Of a DNA stretch of 64,000 nt, positions 15,101-23,473 are shown in pieces; positions within the stretch are counted from its first letter, which is position 1; every line of letters begins with the position of its first letter. The position numbers and the translations under genes are program-made. Origin of the DNA: an uncultured Lactobacillus sp. (lineage in GTDB: Bacteria > Bacillota > Bacilli > Lactobacillales > Lactobacillaceae); the NCBI GenBank assembly GCA_937916845.1, contig CALFSK010000067.1, positions 124,001 through 188,000 of the forward strand, given 5' to 3'. The notes beneath the pieces are model-generated. The model did no database searches. It was not told where the DNA came from and saw only the letters and a list, made by a program, of their open reading frames with translations.

Positions 15101-17836
15101 TTAGTCTAACACTTCGTCACGAGCGAACCGGAAACGTAGGAACTTCCCGATTTCCGTCACGATCAGGACGACGATCCCGCATACGATTGGGATGCCCCAA
15201 CCATACCAGAAGTTGATGTTGGTAGTATGGAAGACCGATTGCATGAACGGCAAGTAGATAATGCCGAGCTGCAACAGGATCAGGATACCGATGATATAAA
15301 ACGCCATCTTGTTTTGGAAGAAGTACTTGGAAATAACCGGGTGGTCGTTTCGTAAGTTAAACAGGTAGAAAATCTTCCCAAAAATGATGATGTTCAGTGA
15401 CATCGTACTCCCGACCACGTTTGGTAGCCCAATTGCGGTCAAGTAGTCGTAAGCAAAGATTCCTAAGCCAGAAATCAGCAGGGAAACGTAGAAAATTTCA
15501 AACGAGTCCAGCTTGTTCAGCAAGCCCGCCTTAACGTTCCGTGGTCCCCGAGACATGATGCCAGCCTCTGGTGGTTCGAAAATGAACGCGAACTGGATGG
15601 TCAGTGCGGAAACCATGTTAATCCAAAGTAACTGGGTCGGGTACAGTGGTAAGTCGTGTCCCATCAAGATACTGATGATAACGACTAACCCTTCAGCAAA
15701 ACTCGTTGGGAGTAAGAAACGAATCGTTTTCCGAATATTATCGAAGACGTGTCGACCTTCACGCACGGCGGCGACGATGTCAGCAAAGTCATCATCTGCA
15801 AGGACCATGTCAGCGGATTCTTTGGCCACTTCAGTCCCCTTGATCCCCATCGCAACCCCAATATCAGCTTGCTTTAGGGCGGGCGCATCGTTGACCCCGT
15901 CACCAGTCATGGAAACCACGTGATCATTTGCTTGTTGTGCACGGACAATTCGTAATTTGTTATTAGGTGTCGCACGTGCAAAGACGTTGTAATCGTCAAT
16001 CTTAGCCTTTAATTCGGCGTCATCCATGGCGTCGATTTCAGGCCCCGTAATGGCGTTTACGGTTGGTGCCAAGTTTAACTTGTTGGCAATCGCCATCGCA
16101 GTGTCCGGGTGGTCCCCGGTAATCATTTTAACTTGTACGCCAGCTTGCCGTAGTTCGGCAATGGCTTTAGCCGCTTCTTCACGTGGCGGGTCGATGATCC
16201 CAACTAAACCGGCTAAGTTTAAGCCGCCAATTTGTTGGGCATCAATTTCCGTGACGCTATCAGAAACGGGTAGGTAAGCTAAACCAACGACCCGTAAGCC
16301 GTCCGCCGTTAACTCATCCATCGCTTGATCCCAATAAGTGGGGTGATCAGCCTGTTTAGTTAACCGCAGGATGGTTGCGGGTGACCCTTTGACCATCAAG
16401 AACCGCTGGCCATCTAAATCGGCTAAGCGGGCGGAAAAACGAAAGGCGGAGTCAAACGGTAGTGAGTCGACTTCATCAACTTCAGGATCGTGACCAGTCA
16501 TCTTCCGGTACAAGGTCGTTAACGCCCCGTCGGTTGGTTCACCGGTTAGTTCCCAGCGATTATTTTCAAAGTGCAACTGTGCGTCGGTCGTTTGTCCGGC
16601 AATTTTGACGAGCCATTCCATGTTGCGATCGGCATGCCAGTCAACGGCTTTACCGTGTAACTTCAACGCCCCGTCAAAATTAACGCCACCGTTGTCGTCG
16701 TAACCGACACCGGTCACGTCAAACGTGTTGTCAGGAGTGACGACTTTAGTGACGGTCATTTCGTTTTTAGTTAAAGTCCCGGTTTTATCGGTATTAACGA
16801 TATCCACGGCCCCTAAAGTTTCAACGGCGGGAAGCGACTTAACGATAACGTTTTTCTTCGTCATTTGCCGCGTTCCCATCGCAAGGACCACGGACGTACT
16901 AGCTGGCAACCCTTCAGGCATTGAGCCAACGACCATTGTGATAACGGCGATTAAAAGGGTTGGTAAGCTGTAAATCTTCGTTACTAGCCCTAATACAAAT
17001 AGTAAGACGGCCGCCACAACGATGGCAATGGAAAGCCAGAGGCCTAAGGAATTTAAGTTCCGCATTAACGGTGTTGATGTTTGTTTAACTTCACTAACGG
17101 ATTGTTGAATATGCCCAATTTCAGTATCTTCAGCGGTTGCTGTAACGATCCCGAAGGCGGAACCACTGGTGACAGCGGTTGATGCGTAGACCATGTTTTT
17201 ACGGTCGGCCAGGGCTAACTGGTCAGCCGGCATCGGTTCTTCCTGTTTCTCAACGGCGTTCGTTTCACCGGTTAAAACGGATTCTTGAACGTTGAAGTTG
17301 TCCGCGGAGATAAGACGCATGTCCGCGGGAACCGCATCACCGGCTTCCAAGTTAACGAGGTCACCGACAACGAGGTCACGCGCATCAATTTCGAGTTTCT
17401 TTCCGTCACGAATCACAAAGTTTTTCGAAATCAGCATTTCACGGATACGTTCTAAGGCGTTACCCGCTTGCCGTTCCTGAACGTATCCGATAATCGCGTT
17501 GGCAATGATGACTAAGCCAATAACGACGGAGTCCGAGTAACGGTGCATGAAAAACGTTAAGATCGCGGCGGCCGCTAAAATATAAATAATACTGTTATTA
17601 AACTGCTTGATGAATTGGACGAACCGGGATGTACGTTTCGTTTCCAATTCGTTTCGACCGTCGTGTTGTAAACGGTCAGCGGCTTCGGCAGCACTTAGCC
17701 CATCTTGGGAATCCGTATGGTACTTAGTAGCTAAAGCCGATTCATCAAGCTGCCACAACTTGACCGGATCAGGTGGAACCTGATCATCAGTAGTTGCTTC
17801 CGTGGTGTTCAATCTATGGGTGTTATCTTTTATCAT
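15101..17836 (-). CDS. Cation-transporting P-type ATPase (type II, Ca/Na/K-ATPase-like)
   Basis: A 911-residue P-type ATPase. It has an N-terminal cation-ATPase domain (LDESALATKYHTDSQDGLSA), the actuator motif LTGET (residues 188-192), the M4 ion-site motif PEGLP (308-312), the phosphorylation motif DKTGTLT with Asp350, and the hinge motif TGDGVNDAPALK near residue 620, followed by about six C-terminal membrane segments. PEGLP points to type IIA/IIB pumps, with calcium the most likely ion; manganese or sodium cannot be excluded. The start is preceded by AGGAGTGG. Monocistronic, convergent with the CRISPR array. Confidence 0.93.
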   Translation of the reverse strand: MIKDNTHRLNTTEATTDDQVPPDPVKLWQLDESALATKYHTDSQDGLSAAEAADRLQHDGRNELETKRTSRFVQFIKQFNNSIIYILAAAAILTFFMHRYSDSVVIGLVIIANAIIGYVQERQAGNALERIREMLISKNFVIRDGKKLEIDARDLVVGDLVNLEAGDAVPADMRLISADNFNVQESVLTGETNAVEKQEEPMPADQLALADRKNMVYASTAVTSGSAFGIVTATAEDTEIGHIQQSVSEVKQTSTPLMRNLNSLGLWLSIAIVVAAVLLFVLGLVTKIYSLPTLLIAVITMVVGSMPEGLPASTSVVLAMGTRQMTKKNVIVKSLPAVETLGAVDIVNTDKTGTLTKNEMTVTKVVTPDNTFDVTGVGYDDNGGVNFDGALKLHGKAVDWHADRNMEWLVKIAGQTTDAQLHFENNRWELTGEPTDGALTTLYRKMTGHDPEVDEVDSLPFDSAFRFSARLADLDGQRFLMVKGSPATILRLTKQADHPTYWDQAMDELTADGLRVVGLAYLPVSDSVTEIDAQQIGGLNLAGLVGIIDPPREEAAKAIAELRQAGVQVKMITGDHPDTAMAIANKLNLAPTVNAITGPEIDAMDDAELKAKIDDYNVFARATPNNKLRIVRAQQANDHVVSMTGDGVNDAPALKQADIGVAMGIKGTEVAKESADMVLADDDFADIVAAVREGRHVFDNIRKTIRFLLPTSFAEGLVVIISILMGHDLPLYPTQLLWINMVSALTIQFAFIFEPPEAGIMSRGPRNVKAGLLNKLDSFEIFYVSLLISGLGIFAYDYLTAIGLPNVVGSTMSLNIIIFGKIFYLFNLRNDHPVISKYFFQNKMAFYIIGILILLQLGIIYLPFMQSVFHTTNINFWYGWGIPIVCGIVVLIVTEIGKFLRFRFARDEVLD

Positions 17837-18053
17837 TCAATCCACTCCTAAAAATTTATTATATTATCGATTGGGGTCATTAAAGTCTCGGCGCTTCTTG
17901 CGCATTGTGTAGGACAATTTCGCCACATCCCTTCCATTATGCATTGTTTGTTTAATATATTATATATGATGAACGTTATTTTTAGGTATTAAAATGTTTA
18001 ACAATCTTATGACTAATAATTACGAGTGTGACAATTGGGTATCAGGGCGTGAT

Positions 18054-18095
18054 GATAAAAGCAGGTGACGCCCGAATAAAGGGGGCACCACCTGC
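18054..18095 (-). terminator. Terminator of pspC gene
   Basis: On the minus strand, stem GCAGGTG/CACCTGC extended by GGTGCCC/GGGCGTC, followed by TTTTATC. It lies directly after the PspC-like gene. Confidence 0.75.
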
Positions 18096-18101
18096 ATACG
18101 A

Positions 18102-18296
18102 TTAGCCTTCGATTGGATCCTTCATTAACAACCATAAAATCAAATAAACGATGATTCCTGGAAATACGGGTGTCACGGATAAAACGATGAACAGAATCCG
18201 AGCAACGTTAGGATTCCAGTTAAAATGTTCGGCTAGACCGCCGATAACGCCAGCAATGACGCTGTTGTGTGCCGAACGATGAATATCAATTTTCAT
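18102..18296 (-). CDS. PspC domain protein
   Basis: A 64-residue membrane protein made of one PspC domain: RSAHNSVIAGVIGGLAEHF, then a long hydrophobic segment with a break at the Pro-Gly (VFPGIIVYLILWLLM). Such stand-alone PspC proteins of Firmicutes are linked to envelope stress, but their exact role is unclear. AAGGGG lies 8 bases before the ATG. It is divergent from hsp20, and the CIRCE site lies in the shared intergenic region 95 bp upstream of its start, so heat control of this gene is possible though not shown. Confidence 0.9.
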   Translation of the reverse strand: MKIDIHRSAHNSVIAGVIGGLAEHFNWNPNVARILFIVLSVTPVFPGIIVYLILWLLMKDPIEG

Positions 18297-18390
18297 AGTA
18301 AATACCCCTTTTTAAATCACTACCTTTAATGTAGCAGGTTTAGGTATAAACGGCTACTAATTCGCACAGGGTTTAAGGATTAACTAGGAA

Positions 18391-18417
18391 TTAGCAGTCT
18401 GATATAGAGAGTGCTAA
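18391..18417. promoter_or_regulatory. CIRCE element (HrcA operator)
   Basis: TTAGCAGTC, 9 bases, GAGTGCTAA. This matches the CIRCE consensus TTAGCACTC-N9-GAGTGCTAA with one substitution in the left arm. It lies about 120 bp before hsp20. Confidence 0.9.
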
Positions 18418-18459
18418 TTGCTTGCATCGATAAATTAAGCTGGTAGTATATATGCTGAA

Positions 18460-18476
18460 GGTCAGGAAAGGTCAAA
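18460..18476 (+). promoter_or_regulatory. CtsR operator
   Basis: GGTCAGG-AAA-GGTCAAA, a direct heptad repeat matching the CtsR consensus RGTCAAA-NAN-RGTCAAA (second heptad perfect, first 5 of 7). It follows -10-like sequence TATATA (18447-18452) upstream of hsp20. Confidence 0.8.
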
Positions 18477-18538
18477 TAAAATAAAACCGCCGGCCCGTTT
18501 AATTAGCCAAGCATTATGAATGAAAGGGGACTGTTAGT

Positions 18539-18961
18539 ATGGCTAACACTTTAATGAACAAAAATGATTTTGGTATGTTGGATCCTTTTGCACGGATGGC
18601 GCAGGATTTCTGGGCACCATTTACTAGTATGGATCAGGCATTGAAGACCGATATTGACGAAACGGATGACCGTTATCAAGTTAAGGTCGACGTTCCAGGA
18701 ATTGATAAGCAGGACGTTAAGTTGGATTACCGCGACAACGTATTGTCAATCAAAGTTCAGAAGAATAGCTTTGTTGACCATGAAGACAAGGATCAAAACG
18801 TTGTCATGAATGAACGTCATGCTGGCACGTTACAACGTCAGTACGTTTTACCAAACGTCGCTGCTGATAAAATCAGTGCGACCCAAACGGCTGGTGTGTT
18901 GACGATCACGTTACCTAAGACGGCACCCGCAAAAGATGCTGGTCACATTGAAATCCAGTAA
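18539..18961 (+). CDS. Small heat-shock protein, Hsp20/alpha-crystallin family
   Basis: A 140-residue ATP-independent holdase chaperone. It has a short N-terminal arm (MANTLMNKNDFGMLDPFARM), an alpha-crystallin domain (about residues 37-130) with the start YQVKVDVPGIDKQDVKL and the hallmark AGVLTITLPK near residue 120, and a short C-terminal tail. The length is that of LAB small heat-shock proteins. A GAAAGGGG ribosome site precedes the ATG. Both a CIRCE and a CtsR site lie upstream, so it should answer to two heat-shock repressors. It is ended by a strong terminator. Confidence 0.95.
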   Translation: MANTLMNKNDFGMLDPFARMAQDFWAPFTSMDQALKTDIDETDDRYQVKVDVPGIDKQDVKLDYRDNVLSIKVQKNSFVDHEDKDQNVVMNERHAGTLQRQYVLPNVAADKISATQTAGVLTITLPKTAPAKDAGHIEIQ

Positions 18962-18980
18962 TTAACGTTATAGATAGTTG

Positions 18981-19019
18981 AAAAGCACGCGCCCGTGTGA
19001 TTACGGACGCGTGCTTTTT
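18981..19019 (+). terminator. Terminator of hsp20
   Basis: Stem AAAAGCACGCG/CGCGTGCTTTT extended by CCGT/ACGG, then T-run. Near-symmetric, so it may work in both directions. Confidence 0.9.
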
Positions 19020-19045
19020 GCTGTCTCGGTGACCATTCTGAAGAA

Positions 19046-19059
19046 ATTTCCCGGGAAAT
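19046..19059. promoter_or_regulatory. Palindromic operator candidate, copy 1
   Basis: ATTTCCCGGGAAAT, a perfect 14-bp palindrome ending 91 bases before the MFS start. The identical palindrome occurs before the SDR gene (34444-34457) at almost the same distance. Confidence 0.55.
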
Positions 19060-19082
19060 AACTGTAATTTTGTGCAAAAAAT

Positions 19083-19101
19083 ATGATAAGCTAATTATCA
19101 T
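19083..19101. promoter_or_regulatory. Inverted repeat over the MFS promoter
   Basis: ATGATAA-GCTAA-TTATCAT, perfect 7-bp arms. It overlaps a possible -10 (AATTAT, 19093-19098) 17 bp after TTGTGC (19070-19075), a position suited to a repressor site. Confidence 0.45.
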
Positions 19102-19149
19102 GACACACTTACTGAAAATTAGTAATTACTAGATTTGGAGATGACAGAC

Positions 19150-20382
19150 GTGGATGACGCAGAACGTGAGCGTGGACCGTGGCATCGTAATTTAATTGTC
19201 CTATGGTTTTGTACGTTTGTTGCTGGAATGGCTTTTAGTGAAATTATGCCGTTTCTCTCATTATTCGTTAGTCAATTAGGTGATTTTACCAAAGCTCAGG
19301 TCACGTTTTATAGTGGTCTGGCTTTTGCTGCGGACTACGCGATTTCTGCAATTTCAGCCCCGTTATGGGGAATTATTGCGGATAAAAAAGGCCGTAAGAT
19401 AATGCTGTTGCGGGCCTCACTCGGAATGGCCGTTGCGATGGGATTGATGGGCTTTGTGACCAGTGTTTGGCAATTAATTGCTTTGCGGGCACTTCAAGGT
19501 GTTTTTGCGGGTTTCATTTCTAACGCGCAGGCGCTAGTCGCTTCGCAGACCCCACGCCAATATAGTGGTCGGGCGCTAAGTACCTTAATTACGGGGGCCG
19601 TTAGTGGGCAATTATTCGGACCAGTTATTGGGGGCTTTTTAGCCCAACTATTTTCTATTCGTAACACCTTCTTCATTACGGCGGGCCTCTTGATGGTCGC
19701 ATTTTTGCTGAGCTTGATCTTTGTTCAGGAACACTTTAAGCCGGTGGAACATCATCGGCAACCGGGTGATAGTCGCAACCCGTTAGCGGCGTTTAAAAAC
19801 CCAACGCTGATCATCGTGATGCTTTGTTCAACGGCAATTGTGCAATTTGGGAATGCGTCAATTGCGCCAATCATCAGCCTGTATGTGCGGGAATTGATGA
19901 ATTATCATGGCCCCATTACGGTGGTTGCGGGGATTATTGCCGCGCTTCCCGGAATTTCTAACATCATTGCTGCGCCGCGATTAGGGCGATACGGTGATCA
20001 CCATGGTTCGGGCCGGGTGCTTGTCTTCGGCTATATTTTTGCGGTCATTATGTATTTCCCACAGGGGATCGTGACAAGCGTGATTGCGCTTGGAATATTG
20101 CGGTTTGCGATTGGGATTTCTGACGGGGCGTTGTACCCGGAGATTCAGACGGTTTTAACCAAAAATACGCCGGTCCACTTAACGTCAACGGTTTTTAGTT
20201 ATAATCAATCGTTTCAAGCGATTGGGAATATGCTGGGGGCGTTACTAGGTGGAATTGTTGCGGGGTGGTTCAACTATAATGCCGTCTTCATTATGACGGC
20301 GGTATTGCTACTGATCAACTTGGGATTAGTCTTGTGGTTAGTGCCTGAAATTTGGAAAAGGGAAAAGCGAAGTACCGAGTAG
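19150..20382 (+). CDS. MFS transporter, MdtG-like multidrug efflux
   Basis: A 410-residue major facilitator protein with 12 predicted membrane segments. The cytoplasmic loop 2-3 motif is WGIIADKKGRKIMLLRAS, the classical G-x-x-x-D-R/K-x-G-R-R/K of MFS, and the antiporter-type motif C is seen around VSGQLFGPVIGGFLA. It probably exports drugs by proton antiport; the substrate is unknown. I chose the GTG at 19150, 9 bases after GGAG; the frame opens at a TTG 15 bases earlier that overlaps this ribosome site. Two palindromic sites upstream suggest regulated expression. Confidence 0.9.
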   Translation: MDDAERERGPWHRNLIVLWFCTFVAGMAFSEIMPFLSLFVSQLGDFTKAQVTFYSGLAFAADYAISAISAPLWGIIADKKGRKIMLLRASLGMAVAMGLMGFVTSVWQLIALRALQGVFAGFISNAQALVASQTPRQYSGRALSTLITGAVSGQLFGPVIGGFLAQLFSIRNTFFITAGLLMVAFLLSLIFVQEHFKPVEHHRQPGDSRNPLAAFKNPTLIIVMLCSTAIVQFGNASIAPIISLYVRELMNYHGPITVVAGIIAALPGISNIIAAPRLGRYGDHHGSGRVLVFGYIFAVIMYFPQGIVTSVIALGILRFAIGISDGALYPEIQTVLTKNTPVHLTSTVFSYNQSFQAIGNMLGALLGGIVAGWFNYNAVFIMTAVLLLINLGLVLWLVPEIWKREKRSTE

Positions 20383-20388
20383 ACATTG

Positions 20389-20424
20389 AAGCGTTTGGGG
20401 AGCGACAGGCCCAAACGCTTTTTT
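20389..20424 (+). terminator. Terminator of MFS gene
   Basis: Stem AAGCGTTTGGG/CCCAAACGCTT followed by TTTT. Confidence 0.9.
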
Positions 20425-20537
20425 GATGAACAAATAAGTCGTATTAGATAATCAGGAAAAAAGCGTTGCCTTCGAGTAAGTCGAAGGGACTAAACTAGCC
20501 ATATTTCAATTATAGAAGTTATGTAGAGGTGTTCAAT

Positions 20538-20663
20538 ATGGCAATTATTCAAATTTTAATGGTCGTCCTAGTTGCAACTGGATTACTTACTTTAGTAGGT
20601 GATCCCACCGTGCATGCGCAACCACAACGGATCAAACGGCAGCGATTGAATCGTAAACACTAA
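20538..20663 (+). CDS. Small membrane peptide, 41 residues
   Basis: ATG at 20538 with GAGGTG about 7 bases upstream. The product begins MAIIQILMVVLVATGLLTLV, one hydrophobic segment, and ends with a strongly basic tail (RIKRQRLNRKH), the layout of a single-pass peptide with a positive cytoplasmic end. It is not a toxin family I recognise, although hydrophobic peptides with basic tails include type I toxins; no obvious antisense RNA gene is seen. It stands alone between the MFS terminator and the aldo/keto reductase. Confidence 0.6.
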   Translation: MAIIQILMVVLVATGLLTLVGDPTVHAQPQRIKRQRLNRKH

Positions 20664-20780
20664 CGGATGACGATTGGTCCCTGGTAATGAGCAAGTGGGT
20701 AAAATGTTTGACCCGCTCAATCTTGGGAGTAAACTGGGTTAGGATAACGAAATAATATTGATTTTGATAGGAGCGATTTA

Positions 20781-21653
20781 ATGACGACAATTAATGCAGC
20801 CAATGCGGGAACGTATTCGTTTGATGATCAGTTCAAGGTTAATCGGCTTGGGTACGGCACCATGCAATTAACGGGTCCCGGAACTTGGGGGCCCTATGCT
20901 GATCCTGAAAATGGGGTCAAGGTGATTAAAAAGGCTTTGGAATACGGCGTCAACTTCTTTGATACGGCGGATTCGTACGGGCCATGGTTTGCGGATCGGT
21001 ACTTAGCAGCCGGTTTAAGTGGTGCGCAAAACCGCGATCAAATCTTTATTTCGGATAAGGTTGGTCAAACACGGCAAGGACCAAATATTTGGACGCCACA
21101 TGGTGAACCTAACTATCTGCGGCAACAAGTGGAAGTCTCAATGATGACCTTAGGAATCGATCATGAAGACCTCGTATTCTTACACCGAATCGATTCTCAT
21201 TTTTCAATTGCGGACCAAGTTGGTGAATTGAAGCAGTTACAAGACGAAGGCAAGATTAAACATATCGGGTTGAGCCAAGTTACCGTGGACCAGATCAAAG
21301 AAGCTCAAAAAGTGGCTAAAATCGATGCGATTGAAAACTTGTTTAACGTTTCAGATCATCGTGATGACGACGTGGTCGATTACGCCGCTTCACAAAACAT
21401 GGCGTTCTTACCATGGTTCCCATTGGCAACCGGTGAACTGGCACAGCCAGGTAGTGAGCTGAGCACCATGGCACAAAAGTACCAAGTTAGTCCTGCTCAG
21501 ATTGCGTTAGCTTGGTTATTGAAGCGGTCAGATAATATTTTGCCAATTCCTGGGACGAGTTCCGTGGAACATTTGGCAGATAACATTGCAGCGGCAAACG
21601 TTGAGTTATCGACGGCCGACTTTAATGGATTAAGCCAATTGAGTCAAAAATAA
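20781..21653 (+). CDS. Aldo/keto reductase
   Basis: A 290-residue NAD(P)H-dependent oxidoreductase with a TIM-barrel fold. The catalytic tetrad is readable: Asp and Tyr in NFFDTADSYGP (near residues 57-62), Lys in IFISDKVG, His in VFLHRIDS. The C-terminal cofactor-binding part ILPIPGTSSVEHLADN is well kept. Family members reduce aldehydes and ketones; the substrate is unknown. AGGAG lies 8 bases before the ATG. It is followed by a long hairpin terminator, so monocistronic. Confidence 0.93.
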   Translation: MTTINAANAGTYSFDDQFKVNRLGYGTMQLTGPGTWGPYADPENGVKVIKKALEYGVNFFDTADSYGPWFADRYLAAGLSGAQNRDQIFISDKVGQTRQGPNIWTPHGEPNYLRQQVEVSMMTLGIDHEDLVFLHRIDSHFSIADQVGELKQLQDEGKIKHIGLSQVTVDQIKEAQKVAKIDAIENLFNVSDHRDDDVVDYAASQNMAFLPWFPLATGELAQPGSELSTMAQKYQVSPAQIALAWLLKRSDNILPIPGTSSVEHLADNIAAANVELSTADFNGLSQLSQK

Positions 21654-21673
21654 TAACAATTTAAAATCATCAT

Positions 21674-21724
21674 AACCGCTCGAGATAAAACCATTTACTA
21701 CTGGTTTCATCTTGGGCGGTTTGT
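21674..21724 (+). terminator. Terminator of aldo/keto reductase
   Basis: Long stem AACCGCTCGAGAT.../...ATCTTGGGCGGTT with an inner AAACCA/TGGTTT pair, followed by T-rich sequence. Confidence 0.8.
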
Positions 21725-21793
21725 TTGTGATGCTTGTTTTTAAAACGGCCGGTGGTTAAAATGGATAAACATGATTGAGAGAGGATCGATGAA

Positions 21794-22249
21794 ATGAGTA
21801 CACGACTAATGAGTGAACACCCCGCAATTTATTTAGCGGGCCCTTGGTTTACGCCGGGACAACCAGAACGTTTAGCGAAGATTGAACGGTTAATGGATGA
21901 CATGGGGCTAACCTACTACAGTCCGCGACTGGATGGCATCGATTTGACGCCTGACGCGACGGAAGCAGACCGCAATGCGGTCTTTGCGGACAACGTGTTG
22001 CATTTAAAACGGGCTAAGTTAGTGGTCGCCGTTGTTGATGGCTTTGACACTGGCACGATTTGGGAGACCGGGACGGCGTATGGTCTGGATATTCCAGTGG
22101 CCTACTACGGTGAAACTTTAGGTGAAGGCACTTTTAACGTGATGTTAGCAAAATCTGGAAAGGCCACGATTGAAAATATGGCCGATTTAAAAGCCTTTTT
22201 GCAAGATCCAACCTCAGATGCGTTTCAATATACGGGTACCATTCGTTAA
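21794..22249 (+). CDS. Nucleoside 2-deoxyribosyltransferase
   Basis: A 151-residue cytosolic enzyme of nucleoside salvage that moves 2-deoxyribose between bases. The family motifs are clear: IYLAGPWFTPGQ near residue 11, the substrate-binding VVDGFDTGT, and the catalytic Glu in GTIWETGTAYG near residue 98. The lactobacillar enzymes are about 150-160 residues, so the length fits. GAGAGGATC lies upstream of the ATG. It is transcribed alone and ends in its own terminator, facing the convergent YczE-like gene. Confidence 0.93.
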   Translation: MSTRLMSEHPAIYLAGPWFTPGQPERLAKIERLMDDMGLTYYSPRLDGIDLTPDATEADRNAVFADNVLHLKRAKLVVAVVDGFDTGTIWETGTAYGLDIPVAYYGETLGEGTFNVMLAKSGKATIENMADLKAFLQDPTSDAFQYTGTIR

Positions 22250-22271
22250 TTTTGAACGAATAGTCAAAATT

Positions 22272-22305
22272 AAAAGTCATTCAGAATATTTCTGAATGGC
22301 TTTTT
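22272..22305 (+). terminator. Terminator of deoxyribosyltransferase gene
   Basis: Stem AAAAGTCATTCAGAA/TTCTGAATGGCTTTT with a 3-base loop, then T-run. Confidence 0.9.
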
Positions 22306-22324
22306 CTATGACTATGGTCGAAAC

Positions 22325-22437
22325 GTGGGCCAAAAGGCAGTTTGTTCCGCTTAACCCAAAATCAGCGACCATTCCAGACTCAGGAATAATCGCTGATTTT
22401 ACGTTAATGCTCACAAACTGACCGCCTTTTGGCCCAC
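22325..22437. repeat. 113-bp long imperfect inverted repeat
   Basis: Left arm begins GTGGGCCAAAAGGC, right arm ends GCCTTTTGGCCCAC. Inner blocks also pair (CAGTTTGT/ACAAACTG, AAAATCAGCGA/CGCTGATTTT, CATTCC/AGGAAT). Arms of about 50 bp around a centre near 22379. It fills the gap between two convergent genes. Confidence 0.85.
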
Positions 22438-22440
22438 TCT

Positions 22441-23118
22441 CTAGCGTGAATTAAATTTGAAATTATGAACAAGCTTTGGAAAGATATACTGATCAGCAGC
22501 GGCAATGATGACACCGTTCATTAGGATCGAGTAAAGGGTCCCAATGTTCACCGCCAAAACTCGGTGAGTGATCACAAACGTTATCAAAATAACGATAATT
22601 GGTGGGATGAAGTCAATCAACTGCGATGCGGTTGCGTTTTCCTTTAAATACATAAACCGCAAAATGTTCGTTGTATCATCGTTAGGGTGCATAAAGATGT
22701 TAGCGCGTTGGTACATCGAAATGGCAATACAAAAGGCTGAAACGCCTAATATCGATAGGAGCATGCGCACAAACCATGGTAGTGCGGGTACCCCGAGCCA
22801 CGTAAAACCTTTGATAAAAATATCAATAAAATAGCTAAAAACTAGCACGTAGACGATCTCGCCCCCGAAACGAGGTAAATCTATGTGCCGAATCAGCACT
22901 TGATTAGTCAGCGCGTTGATCAAGCCAATGATGAATAGCAAGATACCGACGTCTGGGCCAAACGCAGCGTGCAAGTTGACCGCTGCGGCCGTCCAAATAC
23001 CACTGCCGACATTGGAAGTCACGCACAGTGCATTACCGCAGGCGTTTAAAGCCAAACTAAAAATTAATGCGATGATTCGGGTGGGTAACGTATTACGAGT
23101 AGGACCGTTTACCGGCAA
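22441..23118 (-). CDS. YczE/YyaS/YitT-like membrane protein
   Basis: A 225-residue integral membrane protein with about five hydrophobic segments. The N-terminal region ACGNALCVTSNVGSGIWTAAAVNL resembles the YczE family, in which a conserved first transmembrane hairpin is followed by a glycine-rich loop. Family function is not established; YczE in Bacillus affects surfactin production. The start is TTG at 23118 with GGAGGG 7-8 bases upstream. It is divergent from oleate hydratase, with a 355-bp regulatory region in between. Confidence 0.8.
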   Translation of the reverse strand: MPVNGPTRNTLPTRIIALIFSLALNACGNALCVTSNVGSGIWTAAAVNLHAAFGPDVGILLFIIGLINALTNQVLIRHIDLPRFGGEIVYVLVFSYFIDIFIKGFTWLGVPALPWFVRMLLSILGVSAFCIAISMYQRANIFMHPNDDTTNILRFMYLKENATASQLIDFIPPIIVILITFVITHRVLAVNIGTLYSILMNGVIIAAADQYIFPKLVHNFKFNSR

Positions 23119-23242
23119 AAAAATCCCTCCAAAAATAATGATTCGATAGTTAATCTTAAAGCATTTATTAGGCTGGTAAAAGGTGCACAGCTCATAATAT
23201 TAATAGAAAGTTTAAATGGTTTTTGATTTTATGATTAAAATA

Positions 23243-23286
23243 ATTCAAACTTTGCGGTTAAACTAACGCTAACGTAAAGTTTGAAT
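23243..23286. promoter_or_regulatory. Inverted repeat in divergent intergenic region
   Basis: ATTCAAACTTTGCG, 16 bases, CGTAAAGTTTGAAT: 14-bp arms with one mismatch. No T-run follows on either strand, so an operator or structured leader is more likely than a terminator. Confidence 0.5.
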
Positions 23287-23394
23287 AGCAAGCGGTGGCG
23301 TTAATAACAAGCAGTGTTGTAGGATTGTCGTGAAGTCACTGTGACAACATTGATTAAGTTTTTATGAAAAGAAGTAAAAATTTTCAGTTCAAAC

Positions 23395-23441
23395 TGGACA
23401 AGCACTATCCAAGTTGTATAATGTACCTGTAAGCGTTATCA
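23395..23441 (+). promoter_or_regulatory. Oleate hydratase promoter with perfect cre site
   Basis: TGGACA (23395-23400), 16 bp, TATAAT (23417-23422). TGTAAGCGTTATCA at 23428-23441 matches the CcpA-binding cre consensus TGWNANCGNTNWCA at every position and overlaps the expected transcription start, a position that gives carbon catabolite repression. Confidence 0.8.
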
Positions 23442-23473
23442 AACGTTGAAAAACCTATTTTGGGGGCGTTATT

